DNA of 64,000 nucleotides from the NCBI GenBank assembly GCA_958299035.1, contig CATQJL010000316.1, positions 24,343,676-24,407,675 on the forward strand, given 5' to 3'. Positions 24,810 through 37,131 of the stretch are shown one piece after another. How positions within the stretch are numbered: position 1 is the stretch's first letter; the number at the start of each line of letters is the position of its first letter. The stretch is from Cylicocyclus nassatus. Its lineage: Eukaryota > Nematoda > Chromadorea > Rhabditida > Strongylidae. A model generated the notes under the pieces. The model was not told where the DNA came from, did not search any database, and saw only the letters and a list, made by a program, of their open reading frames with translations. A program made the translations under genes and the position numbers.

Positions 24810-27800
24810 ATGGAAGACGATATAAGGGATAGACCTGGAGTTATCTCCCGATTTTTCCATTGTATTGAAGTCGTAAGTTTTTTTTACTAAAGATTTTTTC
24901 TGATTTTTGGTTTCCATCTGCTTCATTATAATACGCCATGAATCTTGAAGCTGTTAGATGTTGAGAAACTCGTTTGAATTTTGCTCCATAAAAATGCAGT
25001 GCTTGAGATTCTGGTGAATTATTGCACACAGCGGTAGCAGATGAGTGCTAATTGAGTAAAATGTTCTGTTCTTCGCTACCGTAAACCCACCATAAGACGT
25101 TATCTCAAGATTTATTATAATACCCCTGTTGTATGTTAAATAAGCACTAGGTGCAAGATGTCTACAAAATCTGAGCCTTGCACTTGAGCCGCATAAAGTG
25201 AATAGCGCCGAAACAAAGCCATTAAGAGTTTATCTCGAATTTTTTCTTCGGCAGCTCTCAGTTTCATCAGTATTCGTTTTTTTTTTCTTTGCGTATGCAC
25301 GCAGTTTGAGATAATGGAGGAAAAAGGTTCTTTTTTTAGAATTATTTTCGTTTCACACACTTAATCCGGTTCGTTGACAAAACATTTTGGTATAGATTCC
25401 TTATCGCATGGGTGATCGATTTACAAACATCTATGTAGCACATTATCAGATGAGTCACCGCTGCACAGTAACGTCATCGTTATTTCCCCTTCTGCTTGTG
25501 CGCTTTTACGGCGCAAAATTTTATCCGTTCGTAAAGAACGCCATTTGGTAGCAATTTAAGTTTTGTCTCATTTTGTAATAAAAAGAGCGCTGCTGCTTGA
25601 TATGCTTCTGTAAAAGACGTTTGCATACGCGCAACGATGCTAATTTGGAAGAATTTTTCATTCTTGAAGCTAATCAAGCTTGGGCAAATTACGTGACGAA
25701 TCATATCTGCCTCATTCGACCTCACTGAATTTATATAAGTTTTAAAGGGAAGATTGTCATTTTTCTAGAGCAGATCTATAAACTTCTCAATCTAGGTCTT
25801 ATAATGTTGCAGTACAAATTGCTAGGGGTAATTGCCGTTTCTGAGTCATCTCTTCGCTAATTAGCACCAGAAATACAAGAAATGTGGATATGAATGTTTA
25901 TGTGTCCCTCATTTGTAACAGGTACGTAGGAATTTATTTGCAACTATTTGTTTTTCCATAGTCACATTTTGGATGTTTTTCACAGTCCAATTGACCTAGT
26001 TCCTGGCACTGTAGTTCTTATTTAGACAAAAGTCTGTGTAGACCGTTAATGAGAGCTTAATATTTGTGAATATTGCTTTACATGCCTTTGTTAGTTTTCG
26101 TGGTATCCTGAGAAACATCTTTCTCTATGGCCTGTATAATCTATCAGTGTGATCGATCATGATCTTAACGAAGATGAATGAAGCGTTGTACAGCTGCTAG
26201 CCTTTCTAACCCATAAGCACTAGAAAGCACTTCCTTTCTTATTTAGGGAAAGCAGAACGTGTAATGCCTAATTGAAGCTTCCAGCAAATTGTTTAAGTGT
26301 GAGTCATAATTTGCAGCTGCTTGAAACACCGTCTTCGTGTCTTCTGCCACATTTTGCGCGATTTGCGTGAGCATTCATCGCTCACAAGTATGGCATGGCG
26401 CAAAAAACTAAATAGCTGGAGTTGAAATTTGTGCATAGAAGTTGCAGTAACAGATGCTGCTCGGTTGAGTTTATGTTCGTACGTACTGCTTTCATTCCAG
26501 AAGTATCAGTACTATCTGGACAGACTCACACCGCAAACAGGTGTTCGATGGGTTATCGCTTTGATAGCTATTCTGACTTTTTGCGCCAGAATTCTCTACC
26601 TCCAAGTACGTCGCTATGCCTTCCATCTGCTTGAGATTCCAAAACTACGAAGTTTAGGGTTTTTACATTGTTGCCTATGCTGTCGGAATCTATTACTTAA
26701 ATCTTCTGCTCCTATTTCTCACGCCATCGATCGATCCTGCCCTCGAAGATGATGATGATGGACCGGTGCTTCCGTCCAGGACTAGCGATGAATTCCGCCC
26801 TTTCATGCGCAGATTACCGGAATTCAAATGCTGGTGGGTTTTCGTTACCTTTTCTTGTTTTCCTTATTGTTTTTACTTTTTTCTTTCCCATTATCAGTCT
26901 TTTTCAAATGGGTTGATATGCCCTGCACATTCAAGGAATAAGTTTACTGATTATGCGCGTTACCGCCTATGTATCTCATATCCGTTGTGCGAAAACATTT
27001 TTGATATAGAGCAATGTACGTGGTTCGCAACTCGTTTGCTGCATCTAGAACAAGAATTCTACACTAAACGTATCTTAAGACATCTCATTGCTCTTCTAAT
27101 CACTTAAAAAACATTTTATTGTTCATGCGCTTCCGCCCTTTTTCATCCTTGGAAGTGACTGCATGTGGTAGAAGAGTCAGTAAATGTTAGAGTCTAACAA
27201 GTAGAAAACGCATGTACTTTTTTCAATTTGGCATCGCATAGTTTTATATTGAACCCATTTGGTATATCGCAGGGACGATATTTTCCTCGCAGCTTTTATG
27301 CATTTTACCGTGTCATAATTTCAACAAGAGCGAAAGGAAATGAATTCACAGACGGAAATTTTCCGCTGGGAATTTGATTGCGGATATTAATTTATGATGC
27401 GATGCGGATGGTACACTGCAGTTCCTAAGAGTTACAAAATCCGAGAAAATATCAGATTTATTGAAAAACTAGGTCATTCTCGTTCTGTAATTTGTGGCAG
27501 GTGACAGGTGCATCAACCATATTGAAGGGAGCTGCATTTCTTGAATAACTTCCTGTAAAGTGCGATATTTATGGCTGCACATTTTCTAAAAGCTATAGGG
27601 AAAGATGGCATTGAACTATCACTTCATGCTAGCTGTTGCAAACGGCTTACGAAGCCGAGTAATCAGAACGCTTCCTGGCTTCAGTCAGATCAAATCAGAC
27701 GAAGACTGCAGTTTAATTTCGTCTCTTGGCAAAAATTTGCTGATTTGTTCTTTTCCAGGCATTCCGCTATGAAAGCTACTCTCATTGCAATAACGTGCAC

Positions 27801-28034
27801 CTTTTTCGAATTCTTCAACGTACCTGTATTCTGGCCCATTCTTGTCATGTACTTTATCATCCTCTTCTTCTTGACGATGAAGCGGCAAATCATGGTAAGC
27901 TTTGCTGTCTTTGTTTTACTTTTCAACAATCTATGCATTTATAGCACATGATCAAATACAAGTACATCCCCTTTACCGTCGGGAAACCACGAATGGCTGG
28001 CAAGGAAGATACCGGCAAGGTTGTCATCGGATAG
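24810..28034 (+). CDS. rer-1: RER1, Golgi-to-ER retrieval receptor
   Basis: Five exons (24810-24872, 26501-26605, 26658-26833, 27759-27894, 27945-28034) join in frame to 189 residues, close to the ~196 of animal RER1. Family landmarks are continuous: PGVISRFFHCIE, DRLTPQTGVRWVIAL, FYIVAYAVGIYYLNLLL, the acidic cytosolic stretch DDDDGPVLP, EFRPFMRRLPEFKCW, FFEFFNVPVFWPILVMYF, MKRQIMHMIKYKYIPFTVGKP and KEDTGKV. Four membrane segments are predicted (about residues 37-56, 58-78, 122-140 and 142-158). RER1 sits in the cis-Golgi and returns escaped or unassembled membrane proteins to the ER in COPI vesicles. Intron 1 (1.6 kb) and intron 3 (0.9 kb) are long. The last 38 nt of coding sequence lie inside the left arm of the large inverted repeat and recur as a fragment near 48.9 kb. 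Confidence 0.96.
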
Positions 28035-29138
28035 GTAGCTGTGCAAGTTATCGTTCATATAGCTATACCTGTTTTGTTGGCCCTTATCAAGAGTTTTTGC
28101 TCTGCACATGCGAAATAGCAGCGATAGTTTCCACGCATGTGTTATGATGTATGGGTTTCTTGTTTTCTTTCTGTATTTGGTTTCACTGTGACTCTCAGGC
28201 TTCTTAACAGAACGCATAAGTAAGCGATGTGCCATCTCATCGCTCTAGAAAAGTTGGAAGCCACCTATTTCGATGAAGCTTCTCATGCAACACCCGGCAG
28301 CGTTTCTTCACCTTTGTGTCGTTATGTGTTAGGAATGTTATTTTTGCCTCTGAAATTTATGCCGAGTTTTCGAACTGTGAAGAGAATGTATCATTGTAAT
28401 AAGTAAGTTATTATATAAAGGTGACAGTTTTGTTGCGATTTATATGGAATACGTGCGTGAATACTTCGCTGATTTGTACTGTGCACAACTGATGCAAATC
28501 ACCCCAAAAATGCGATTCATGACAGAGGTTCATCACAAATTGCCATACCAGAACTCCTCGGCGTCTTATTTCCCTTAGTGTTGATCAAACGCCTACTGGA
28601 AATTGAGCAGCAACAAGTGTATCACTAGGGTCGTTTACATTATAAGTCACAACAATGTTGTGTTTAGTATCAAGACAATCATCACAAGCCCTTGTAAATA
28701 AGGTTTTTTTTCGACGACACGATTCAATGCTATCCTAAACATGGGTAAATCTTTCTGTAGAGCCTTCTGTATTTTTTACAAAACAGGTTGTTAAGTTCTT
28801 TATTGACTCTTCCTTCCCACTATGTCGTCTTCTTCGGCAGTCTGATAGTAGGTTGCAGTCTTCTTCTATCTAGTAGACTACGCGACAGACCGACTCCTCT
28901 AGAGATCACTCCATCTTGACTTCGTCCCGTGCACCACGTACTGAGAATTATACTAATGAGTACAACGAACGTTGGATTTACCATGTTTTGCTAGAAAGTT
29001 ACTATTATAGAACATATCAGCGGCGGACCGAGAAGAGGCGCTCCCTCCCGCGGAAATGTGCAACCGAATTTTTTTTTTCAAAATGAACGTACGTGGTATA
29101 ACACGACAGAAAAACCGGTTTCTGTTTATAGAAACCCT
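28035..29138. other. RER1 3' flank, no further gene
   Basis: Shared with the right arm (47.8-48.9 kb). It contains a long minus-strand frame (27939-28235) that is also open in the right arm. That frame overlaps the RER1 tail antisense and shows no domain, so it is not called as a gene. Confidence 0.5.
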
Positions 29139-29282
29139 TTGATTCAAGTGGATTGGCGGCTGGAACGCGGGGCTTCGTGACCTAATTAAGGCTAAAGAAT
29201 GTCGCAGAGCACGTTCGCGAGAGAGACGCAGATTGCGTCGCGGGTGCGAGCGATCGCCTCAGCCGCCAATCTCTTGAATCAA
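29139..29282. mobile_element. GC-rich MITE with TTGATTCAAGTGG-type ends (left arm, copy 1)
   Basis: The left end TTGATTCAAGTGGATTGGCG and the right end 'ccgccaatctcttgaatcaa' are inverted repeats around a 'gattgcgtcgcgggtgcg' core. Related copies lie at 30433-30600, 45768-45937 and, split by another transposon, 47113-47808. The 62-residue frame inside it is a by-product of the repeat. Confidence 0.8.
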
Positions 29283-29864
29283 GTGGTGTTTAACATGATT
29301 TTAGCAAATCAAGCATGGGAAGAAGCTGCTTCCACCATGTCCCCTTTTTTCGAAAGTTTAAAGGTGGAAGTACTGAAAACAACTTAAAGGTCTTACCCAT
29401 TTCTTCATCCAAAGTGGGTGTATGTCAAGAGGCGCGATTTTTATTGCCAGATGGATACCAATTAGCACATAATAAGTGTTTATAACTTTCTAAAATTGTT
29501 CAGACTTTAGAAGAAAATATATCAGATAGTTGCATGGGTTGCTTAACCTTGCTACCTTAGAATCAATTCAAGAAAGCAATTTTAAAAGTCAAAAACGCAT
29601 GAAAATGCAGTTAAGAACAAAATTGGAAAAATCTCGGTCCGTTTTCCAGCAAAAGCCATCAAACTCAGTGTTCACCTCAGACAGATAGTAAGCCAATGCA
29701 CTTTATCTGGCACTTTTTGAAGACTCGCATAGCATAATACTGGAGTTTTAAGTTGGTGACAGCCAGAGAAATCGCGCCTCTTGACCGTCTCCCATCCAAA
29801 GTAAGTCCCCCTCCCCCTTCCAGAGAAATCTTGGACCACTAAAACATCAACCGCAAAAGTGCGC
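29283..29864. other. 3' flank of the left SANT gene
   Basis: Non-coding sequence matched in the right arm at 46.5-47.1 kb. The minus-strand frame at 29672-29896 overlaps the gene end in another frame and is not supported. Confidence 0.45.
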
Positions 29865-31314
29865 TCACCAATAATTGCGCTTCCTTTCGTTCTCAAGTTG
29901 AAACTGCAACTTCTCCCCTTCCATGCGGGCGTTTTGCACTTGAATCTCTAGCAAATCAGACTTCAACTGTTCGTTTTTTATTTTCCATTTCCAGTACTCC
30001 GTTTCCATTTCTTTCCTGAGAAAATCGGATCGCTCACGGGTCTTAGAATGCGACAACTTACTGCGAACATGTAGCCTCTTCCTCATCTTCATCCTCATGT
30101 ATAGGTAAATATGGCTCGCTAAACGAAAGAAATTCAGAATTGACAATGAGATAGTTAATTAAGTGTGAACAGACTTACAATTCGTCATGTAAAAGCAGCT
30201 CTTCGCAATCAAAGGAAGACTCCTCCTTCTCTCTTTTGATAGGTTCTTCGCAAAAATCGCTTAAAGAGGAGTATCTTTCTTGCTTTAGTACTCAATAACT
30301 TACGAATTGCTTGTCGAAGTTCTCTTTCTGACATTTTCACTATCGGACAAGGCCTTTTGATACGCATCATGTGTCGATGAGGAAACTTTCTGAACCAACA
30401 TCCACAAGGATTAGCCCACTACAAACATAACCTTTGATTCATCTGGCTTGGCGGATGAAAAGCGGGGCTTTGTGACCTAATTAAGGTCGCTCGCGCCCGC
30501 GACGCAGTCTGCGTCCCTCCCGCGCACGTGCTCTTTGATCATTACCTAGCCTTTATTATGTCACGAAGTCCCGCCTTCCAGCCTCCAAGTCAGTTGAATT
30601 AGCGGGTATCTACCATGGCGGATTCTTCCCCTTCGTAGCCACCAAATTCTCGAGTAGAGGGTGCCTTCACTCGCAGCTTATCTCCAAGTTCTTTCAAGAT
30701 AATGTCAATATGGGAGGGGATCAGCTTGGTCGGGACTCCGCCATCGGTTTCAATGTGTTCTGATCTCTAAAAGCAAGACATATTCTAACACGAGTAACAC
30801 GGGTAACATCAGTAACACGAGTAACACTGGTAACACCGATAACATGGGTAACACTAGTAACCCGAGCAACACTGGTAACACGAATAAAGTATGGCCAAAG
30901 CCGTAGCTATAATTTTTACGACACTGAAACCAAACATATTCTTCACCTCAAAAGCAGCATATTTCCTTGCGTTTTTTAAAGTATCACGAATCCTCTGATC
31001 TAACTGGTTGACCGTCCTCTCTGGATAACCGGACGCGACTAAATTTCGGCTAAGCTCTTCCAACTTCTCTCTCTTTTCCTAAAATCTAGAATAGGTTACT
31101 CTGAATCCTACAAAGCTTCTAGCACATACGTACCTTCACTGTGGGCTGCCTACTGGAGCCGGGTAATGCTCCATGGAAAACATTATAATTCCTTACATAG
31201 AATTCGCTTATCATGCACAGTTCTTGGTTTGTCATGATTGGAGCACGCGGCGGCTGATGTCAAAATATTAACATTTGAAAAAAAAAGAGAAGAGGAACTC
31301 ACCTTTACCTTCAT
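29865..31314 (-). CDS. Myb/SANT-like DNA-binding protein with coiled coil (left-arm copy)
   Basis: Eight exons (minus, 5' to 3': 31314-31303, 31253-31134, 31078-30947, 30766-30614, 30389-30304, 30259-30179, 30118-30062, 30015-29865) join in frame to 263 residues. Residues 8-88 fit a Myb/SANT-like (zeste-type) DNA-binding domain: TNQELCMISEFYVRNY, a VKEKREKLEELSRNL helix and RTVNQLDQRIRDTLKNARK. An acidic segment (HEDEDEEE) and a charged C-terminal coiled coil (KEMETEYWKWKIKNEQLK onward) follow. Such proteins are usually transcription factors or domesticated transposon partners; the target is unknown. It differs from the right copy by only a few residues, including one codon fewer in exon 4, while introns have drifted more. 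A likely spliced-leader acceptor (ccttgcag) lies about 55 nt upstream. The domain call is from helix pattern, not a search. Confidence 0.8.
30433..30600. mobile_element. GC-rich MITE in intron 4 of the left SANT gene
   Basis: Same family as 29139-29282 (TTGATTCATCTGGCTTGGCG end; core 'gcccgcgacgcagtctgc'). The orthologous intron of the right copy carries the same insertion at 45768-45937, so it predates the inverted duplication. Confidence 0.75.
30787..30895. repeat. 9-bp minisatellite in intron 3 of the left SANT gene
   Basis: About twelve units of consensus AACACNRGT in tandem. The matching intron of the right copy has the same array (45456-45576) with a different order of variant units. 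An array with a unit length divisible by three leaves frames open across it, which explains the extended ORF. Confidence 0.9.
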
Positions 31315-31876
31315 GTCCCCTCTCCGAACGACAAACTGTACAAGCCCTTTAGTTTTGCTGCTACTTTCTGCAAGGGTCAGTCATATCTATCGAGTGTAGG
31401 GCGATTCGCACGACCGTAATGCTTTCCGCACAGGACCACCGTCGCGCGCGACACACCCTGCGGCGGCTTTTGCTTAAGCAAAACAAGGGGAGAGAAGATT
31501 GCGGCGTGCGTGACGTGTTAAGGCAAGTCAAAATCAGGGAAACGTTGGAGACTGTCCGTGCGAAAAGACCGTCTCCCATATCTATCTATCTAATCTAATC
31601 TTCTAATCTTCTAATATATAAAGAATCGTAAGCGCAATTCAAAAATGTGCACATAGCGGGAAACCACGTGGTGGTCCCGTAGCGCGCGCATGCTTCTGGC
31701 ACCTTCAATTGCTGGTTCACTACTCTGACTATAGTCATGTAGTATAACCTCGTTTAAACCATGATTGGCAAACACAAAGCAATCAATCTCTATCACACTT
31801 CACACATATCAGGAAGTATATACACACTATTTGGTATTGATTCATTCGAAGGAGTTTATAATGATAGTGGTATGTA

Positions 31877-33537
31877 CAGTGACCGCCAAAAAGTTGCGGA
31901 CAAACCCCTCTCCTTTCTTCATCGCTCTTTTTCAGAGGGAAAACAAGGATGAAATAATGTAATAATTGCATGAGGTGATAGAGCTCTTCAAGCTCTACAT
32001 TATGCACTCTAAGCTTTTTGAGAAACATGTATTCTAAAAATTTTAAGAATCTTTTTCTAAAAAAAGTCCGAAAATGGCCGCGTCACAATGTCGCGGACAA
32101 TAATTGTTCGAACGCAAAACTTTTTTTTTGAATCCTATTTTAAAGCGGAAACACAGGTTATCCGGACAGGTAAGCATACTACTATACAGAGCTCGTCAAG
32201 AACTACACACTGGTTATGGTTGCTTCCCCGAAGAACGCAAGCTTGAGTTTTATTTTACTTTTTTCAAAAAATAACTTCTAATTTCCTTTATCAAGCCAAA
32301 TTTCTTCACACGGAAACCTGTTCAAGGCATCCCAACAAAGCCGTCTGGGTAAAATAGATGCTCTTTGCCATCCTCTATGCATCGGACATGTGCTGATGAG
32401 TTTCTTTGCTGGGAATGGCCCTTGGCAGTGCTTGCGCATGACCCCACCTGCACCTCACCACTGACTTGTACCGCTTTGCAGGCTTGTAGCTCGGCCTGCA
32501 GTCAATATTTGAGCCTGCAATTAGGATTGTTCGAAAGTACGAGACTTCCTCTACACGATGGTATGCAAATGAGTTGAGTTTGAGAAATTTCAGAGATTTG
32601 GCGGATGGGGTGGTAGAGGGCAGCTTCAGTTGTAGTCTAAGCACTTTTCAGCTAAAGTTGAAGAGAGCTCCTTTCGCTACCACTTTCATTCTGGAAGTTC
32701 AAAACTGTCAATTTTCTTGTAATAGATCCATTTCGAAGCTTTAAGACTGTTCTGGTGTTCATAAGAGCTTTCACTCCAATCACCTCTAAGGCTGCACTTT
32801 TTCACCCCATCCGCCAAATCTCTAAAATTTCTCAAACTCAACTCATTTGCATACCGTCGTGTAGAGAATGTCTCGTTCTTTCGAATGAGCCTAATTGCAG
32901 GCTCAAATATTGACTGCAGGCCGAATTGCAAGCCTGCAAAGCGGTACAAGTCAGTGGTGAGGTGCAGGTGGGGTCATGTGCAAGCACTGCCAAGGGCCAT
33001 TCCCAGCAAAGAAACTCATCAGCACATGTCCGATGCATAGAGGATGGCAAAGAGCATCTATTTTACCCAGACGGCTTTGTTGGGATGCCTTGAACAGGTT
33101 TCCGTGTGAAGAAATTTGGCTTGATAAAGGAAATTAGAAGTTATTTTTTGAAAAAAGTAAAATAAAACTCAAGCTTGCGTTTTTTGGGAAAGCAACCATA
33201 ACCAGTGTGTAGTTCTTGACGAGCTCTGTATAGTAGTATGCTTACCCGTCCGGATAACCTGTGTTTCCGCCTCAAAATAGGACTCAAAAGAAAATTTTTG
33301 CGTTCGAAGAGATATTGTCCGCTACATTGTGACGCGGCCATTTTCGGACTTTTTTAGAAAAAGATTCTTAAAATTTTTAGAATACATGTTTCTCAAAAAG
33401 CTTAAAGTGCATATTGTAGAGCTTGAAGAGCTCTATCACCACATGCAATTATTACATTATTTCATCCTTGTTTTCTCTCTGAAAAAGAGCGATGAAGAAG
33501 GGAGAGGGGCTTGTCCGCAACTTTTTGGCGGTCACTG
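31877..33537. mobile_element. 1.66-kb Tc1/mariner-type fold-back element, left arm only
   Basis: The ends CAGTGACCGCCAAAAAGTTG and its reverse complement are flanked by TA on each side. The arms are nearly perfect inverted repeats of about 735 bp around a spacer of about 185 bp (32612-32797). No transposase is encoded; the same 70-residue frame appears on both strands because the arms are copies. The right arm carries the unoccupied site near 44838 ('gtgtatatattaac' on the minus strand). The right-arm site is therefore ancestral, and this element arrived after the arms separated. Confidence 0.93.
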
Positions 33538-34071
33538 TATATATTAAGATCAATTGTAGCGCAACACCTTACAACAACGACCACTAAGAAGAATTACGCA
33601 GAGTTTCCAAAGAAGTTCCATTTATCGAGGTTATCGGAGAAAAGAGACGAAAAACGAGAACTCGAATGAAGTTGGGCGAATATAATTGGAAGGCTTTCTT
33701 CAGCAGAGCATTCCCAACAAGACTGCAAGGGTTTTGTATACAGGCATATGCTAGGTTCTTGATCGGGCCGCTTGATTGGGAAAGGAAATTGAGCGTGCCA
33801 GCACGCAGCGAGACGTGCTGACGCAAACCAAGTACACTTGCTGACCTAAACTCAAATAGTTCGCAAACGCATGAATGCTAGATCTTCACTACTTTGCTCC
33901 TTTCTTTAATATTTAGACTATAGCTATGGTTGTTTTGTCCTACCATGCAAGTTCTAATGATTTCATCGTCGAAGTTTAATCAGAATTGACGAATTAATGC
34001 TGTTTTTCTTAGTTTCTGCATAGGCTGAAAGATATCTGCTCAAATGAACTGATTACACTACAGGTTCCAAC

Positions 34072-34401
34072 AAAGGCGGCGTCCACGCAGCATTTCGCCT
34101 TCTATGTTCCTGTCATTCTGGGACCTTTTCGTGTCCCTGATTACATTTCTGAAGTTTAAAATGAGCGAAACCCACAAAAACATGATTTTTGACATTCTGT
34201 CTTGAGGGTGCTGGACGACTTTTAGCAGGGTGGGCGGAACTTGATAGGTGGGCGTGGCTTGATAGCAGTGTCGCTGTTCCAGGTCCATTATCTCCGTTCA
34301 CAATTAGAGAACCGGGACAACGCAGATGCCCCTCTCCTGGGGCCCACATTCAAGATCAGCACTAACCGGAGGGAGTTGGATTTAGCGTGAACGCTGCCTT
34401 T
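34072..34401. mobile_element. MITE with AAAGGCGGCGTCCACGC ends, left arm only
   Basis: The terminal inverted repeats match those of 17504-17874. The corresponding place in the right arm (about 44.27-44.34 kb) lacks the ~330 bp. The target duplication is not clear. Confidence 0.65.
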
Positions 34402-36233
34402 AAGATTTTCCACTAGGAGCAAAGTTTTCTACAAAGAATGGTTTTAGTTCTTCTTCCTATGTGGGAGAATGAAAGGTGCCAATCAGTTCCTTTTTTGGGC
34501 ACATTGGCAGATGTATTGTAAATATAATCAAATTTCAGTATAAAGATTCACTTCGTTCTTCGAGCTATTTTAAAAATGGTTTTATGATTTGTGTGATGGC
34601 AGACAAGTGAAACCGAAAGCCCTAAATTATGTAAACAGTGCATTCATGTAATCTTATTGTAAATGGTAGCCAAAACGTGTGAACGATGGTAATTAGAATT
34701 AGAATTAACTACTTTCGTCTTCCAAATAAGCTCGTAACCAAAATATGGATCGTAAACTAATGAGTTTGTCACTAACGAATGGACTCCAAAGAGGGAGAGC
34801 GAACGATCAGAAAACCTACGGTGAAGAGAGCTGAAGTGACCACGAGCGGATGGGGCGCGTGAATGAAATGCAGATCCCAATCTCGGCAGCAGAACGGGCG
34901 CTGCGCTGCCCGATCGATGCGCTCGTTTTCTTTGATAAATCACGGGTCGGGCGCTGTCGGTCGATCGGACGCTCGTTTATGGCGGTAAAACGGCGCGCGA
35001 TCAGAGACTGGGAGGTTGAAAATTACCCTTCTGATGAGTAGTCTAGTTGCATACATCTTTTCGCTAGGACATTCAATTACATGTCGAGAAACTGATGAAT
35101 ACTACCCTTATCAGGAACTTTATCAGTATCTCGAGCGATTCGCGAAATCAGATGGTAATTCCTGATCATGCAACCACCTGATCAGGAACATTCACCCGAT
35201 CTGTCTGGTGCAGGGTTCTACCTCGAAGCATGGTTTCAATCAAGTTCGAAACTTACAATCAATAAGTCAATTGCAAGTCATTTGATCATAGTCGCACTAG
35301 GACATATGAATAGTAAACTACTAATCTCAAAGGTGCTAGTTGTAGGCGCTCGCTTCCGCTCGGTTTCCCGCTATCTGATGATTTTTGGATACACCTTACG
35401 GTTTCTTAGACAAATTTCCAAACCTCTTACAAGTAATAATTGGTAAGCAATTCAAGCTGTGATTAAAGCTTCCCTTCTTCTTTCATTGCATTAATGATGC
35501 GAGTATTCTCTCCAGCCCGTCGAATTCTTCCCGATTGAACGGTTGAAGTGCTATTTCCCCTTTGAAAATTTCTACTTGAGAATCCTGAAGATTAATTGAG
35601 ACTGTCTACGGAAACAATTGATTCATCTTACACTCATGCTTTTTATTATGTACAAAAATGTTGTGTTCTATCAAGCGGTTAGATATTTTGTCATGAAAAT
35701 CAAACAGTGATAAAAAATTGAAATATCACATATTCCCGTGGATTTCGACGCGGAACACTTCTTACATTAGTTGAGAAGGAATACAAAGTCAAAACGAAAA
35801 CAAAACTTGCTGACGACGGGGCCACTGGCCTATTGCAGTGACAGTTTTTGTTTAAATACTCGAATTTTTTTCTCGAACCCTTGCAGGTAAGCCTTGACCT
35901 TCAATAAATAACACTACGAGTTTGACAATGTCCGGACAGATACTAGTTCCATTTTTTGCCTTATTCAGGCTTTTCCATAGCTCTGATTACAAATATGGAG
36001 AACAGAAATGTAAATGCCAGAACCCTCGTTTGAGGCTATTTTTAAAAAGCCGTGAGTGCCCGTCAAAGCGAATCAAGTTGACAGATTTTTTAGGCAACAG
36101 GAGGATGTTTCACCAAGTTTCACCTGTCTTCGCAATACATCTTTCTTCCTACGATATGACCGCCCCAATTCGCCTTCATAGGTTTATGTTTTCGCTGAGC
36201 AAGTGCCTCTTTCTAAGCACAGTCGTGATTCTT
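34402..36233. other. Left-arm non-coding block
   Basis: No gene is recognised. A GC-rich stretch at 34848-35020 ('cgatcgatgcgctcg', 'cggtcgatcggacgctcg') resembles a repeat or MITE and is shared with 43.67-43.90 kb in the other arm. A direct/inverted phrase 'cctgatcaggaa' and 'cctgatcatg' occurs near 35150-35190. Confidence 0.5.
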
Positions 36234-37131
36234 GTTCACCCCGTGGGGGTGTGGGCCGATCCCTGCAGCAGTGCAACGCTGGGCCGACCCGTGATGAGGT
36301 GCGAGCAAGCCCGCAACCTCATCCGGTTCCAAAAATCAAATAACCTTAACGAGACTCATTCGAGACTCTATCGAAGGTTAATTCGATAAGAACAGAAACT
36401 AAACTTTGATCTTAGCCAAAAGGCCGAGAAGCGATACCTGGCCTTGCTCTCACTAGCGCCACCTCAGCCAGTGAGTCGGACTCATTGCGGGTCAGCTAGC
36501 GCTCACTGTCTCACCTGAGGAGAGCCGAGACAGGTGAGCACACCTGTGCCAGCGAAAATGAAGGCATAATGTAGATTTGCCTCGCTGTCCTAGTCACAAA
36601 CATAGATTTTATAACCTTTTCTTTCTAGTTAGACATACTGTAAGCAAAAGTCTCTGAGAAAAGTTATCTGAGGAAAGAAGTGAAACGGAGTCGGTTTTGA
36701 TTTATTTTTCTCAAATCCCAACTTGTGCACACTCAATCTGCATGATTCTTGTTTACTTGGGAAGAGGAGGTCGCAAACTTATGTTTAGATGTTGCTAGCG
36801 CTATCTTTTTTGCTTTCATCACTGCAACCTTTTTCTAAAGGAAAGCACGCACTTTACGTTTAGATACTATATTTCCTTACTCCAATAGATTTCAAGCAAG
36901 CAAATTGATCCTATGCAATATTTTTCAAAAATGTTGCGAAGTAATCTATAAATAGTAGCTCTTGGAACAACCTAATACATTCTTTGAAACATGCACTAGT
37001 AATTGTTGAACGATATTCTTCTCGAGATGTCCCAAGAACTCTGAAATGAATTCTAGAGCTTTCGTACTCGAATAGCTGCGAGAAACTAAGGTAAAATTTA
37101 GGTATGACTCCCTTTTCGCTCGCACAGGTGT
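36234..37131. mobile_element. U2-bearing fold-back element, half copy (A)
   Basis: One U2-containing terminal repeat (ending GTTCACCCC) and the ~560-bp internal segment are present. The second U2 half, matched by copy B in the other arm, is absent: the sequence jumps from 'cgcacaggtgt' straight into the flank 'caggaattgagtaggcgg'. It is a deletion product, or the parent of B was added later. Confidence 0.75.
36252..36435 (-). ncRNA. Variant U2 snRNA, copy A
   Basis: This 184-nt sequence follows the U2 plan: stem-loop I (ATCGCTTCTCGG... GGCTAAGATC), branch-interacting region, stem IIa (TCGAA...TTCGA), stem IIb (closed by two 3-bp helices around a U-U), Sm site GATTTTTGG, stem III and stem IV. 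The branch-site-recognition hexamer reads TTAGTT (nt 34-39) instead of the near-universal GTAGTA. All five copies share this. U2 pairs with the intron branch site inside the U2 snRNP. Whether this copy is transcribed is unknown. It is identical to copy C over the stretch compared. Confidence 0.85.

Noticed and set aside
27939..28235. 98-residue minus-strand ORF, also open at 48713-49039
   Set aside because: It overlaps the RER1 last exon in antisense and is shared only because it lies in the duplicated arm; no signature or splice context.
29199..29387. ORF starting MSQSTFARETQ, duplicated at 46899-47198
   Set aside because: It reads through a GC-rich MITE; the openness follows from the repeat.
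32365..33050. The same 70-residue ORF (starting MPSSMHRTCADEF) on both strands
   Set aside because: It lies in the two inverted arms of the 1.66-kb fold-back element; both copies are the same DNA read from each side, with no domain.
35922..36389. 155-residue plus-strand ORF ending in NLNETHSRLYRRLIR, repeated at 42340-42531 and 50012-50242
   Set aside because: The shared C-terminal part is the antisense or sense reading of the U2 sequences, so its recurrence reflects the RNA copies rather than a protein family.
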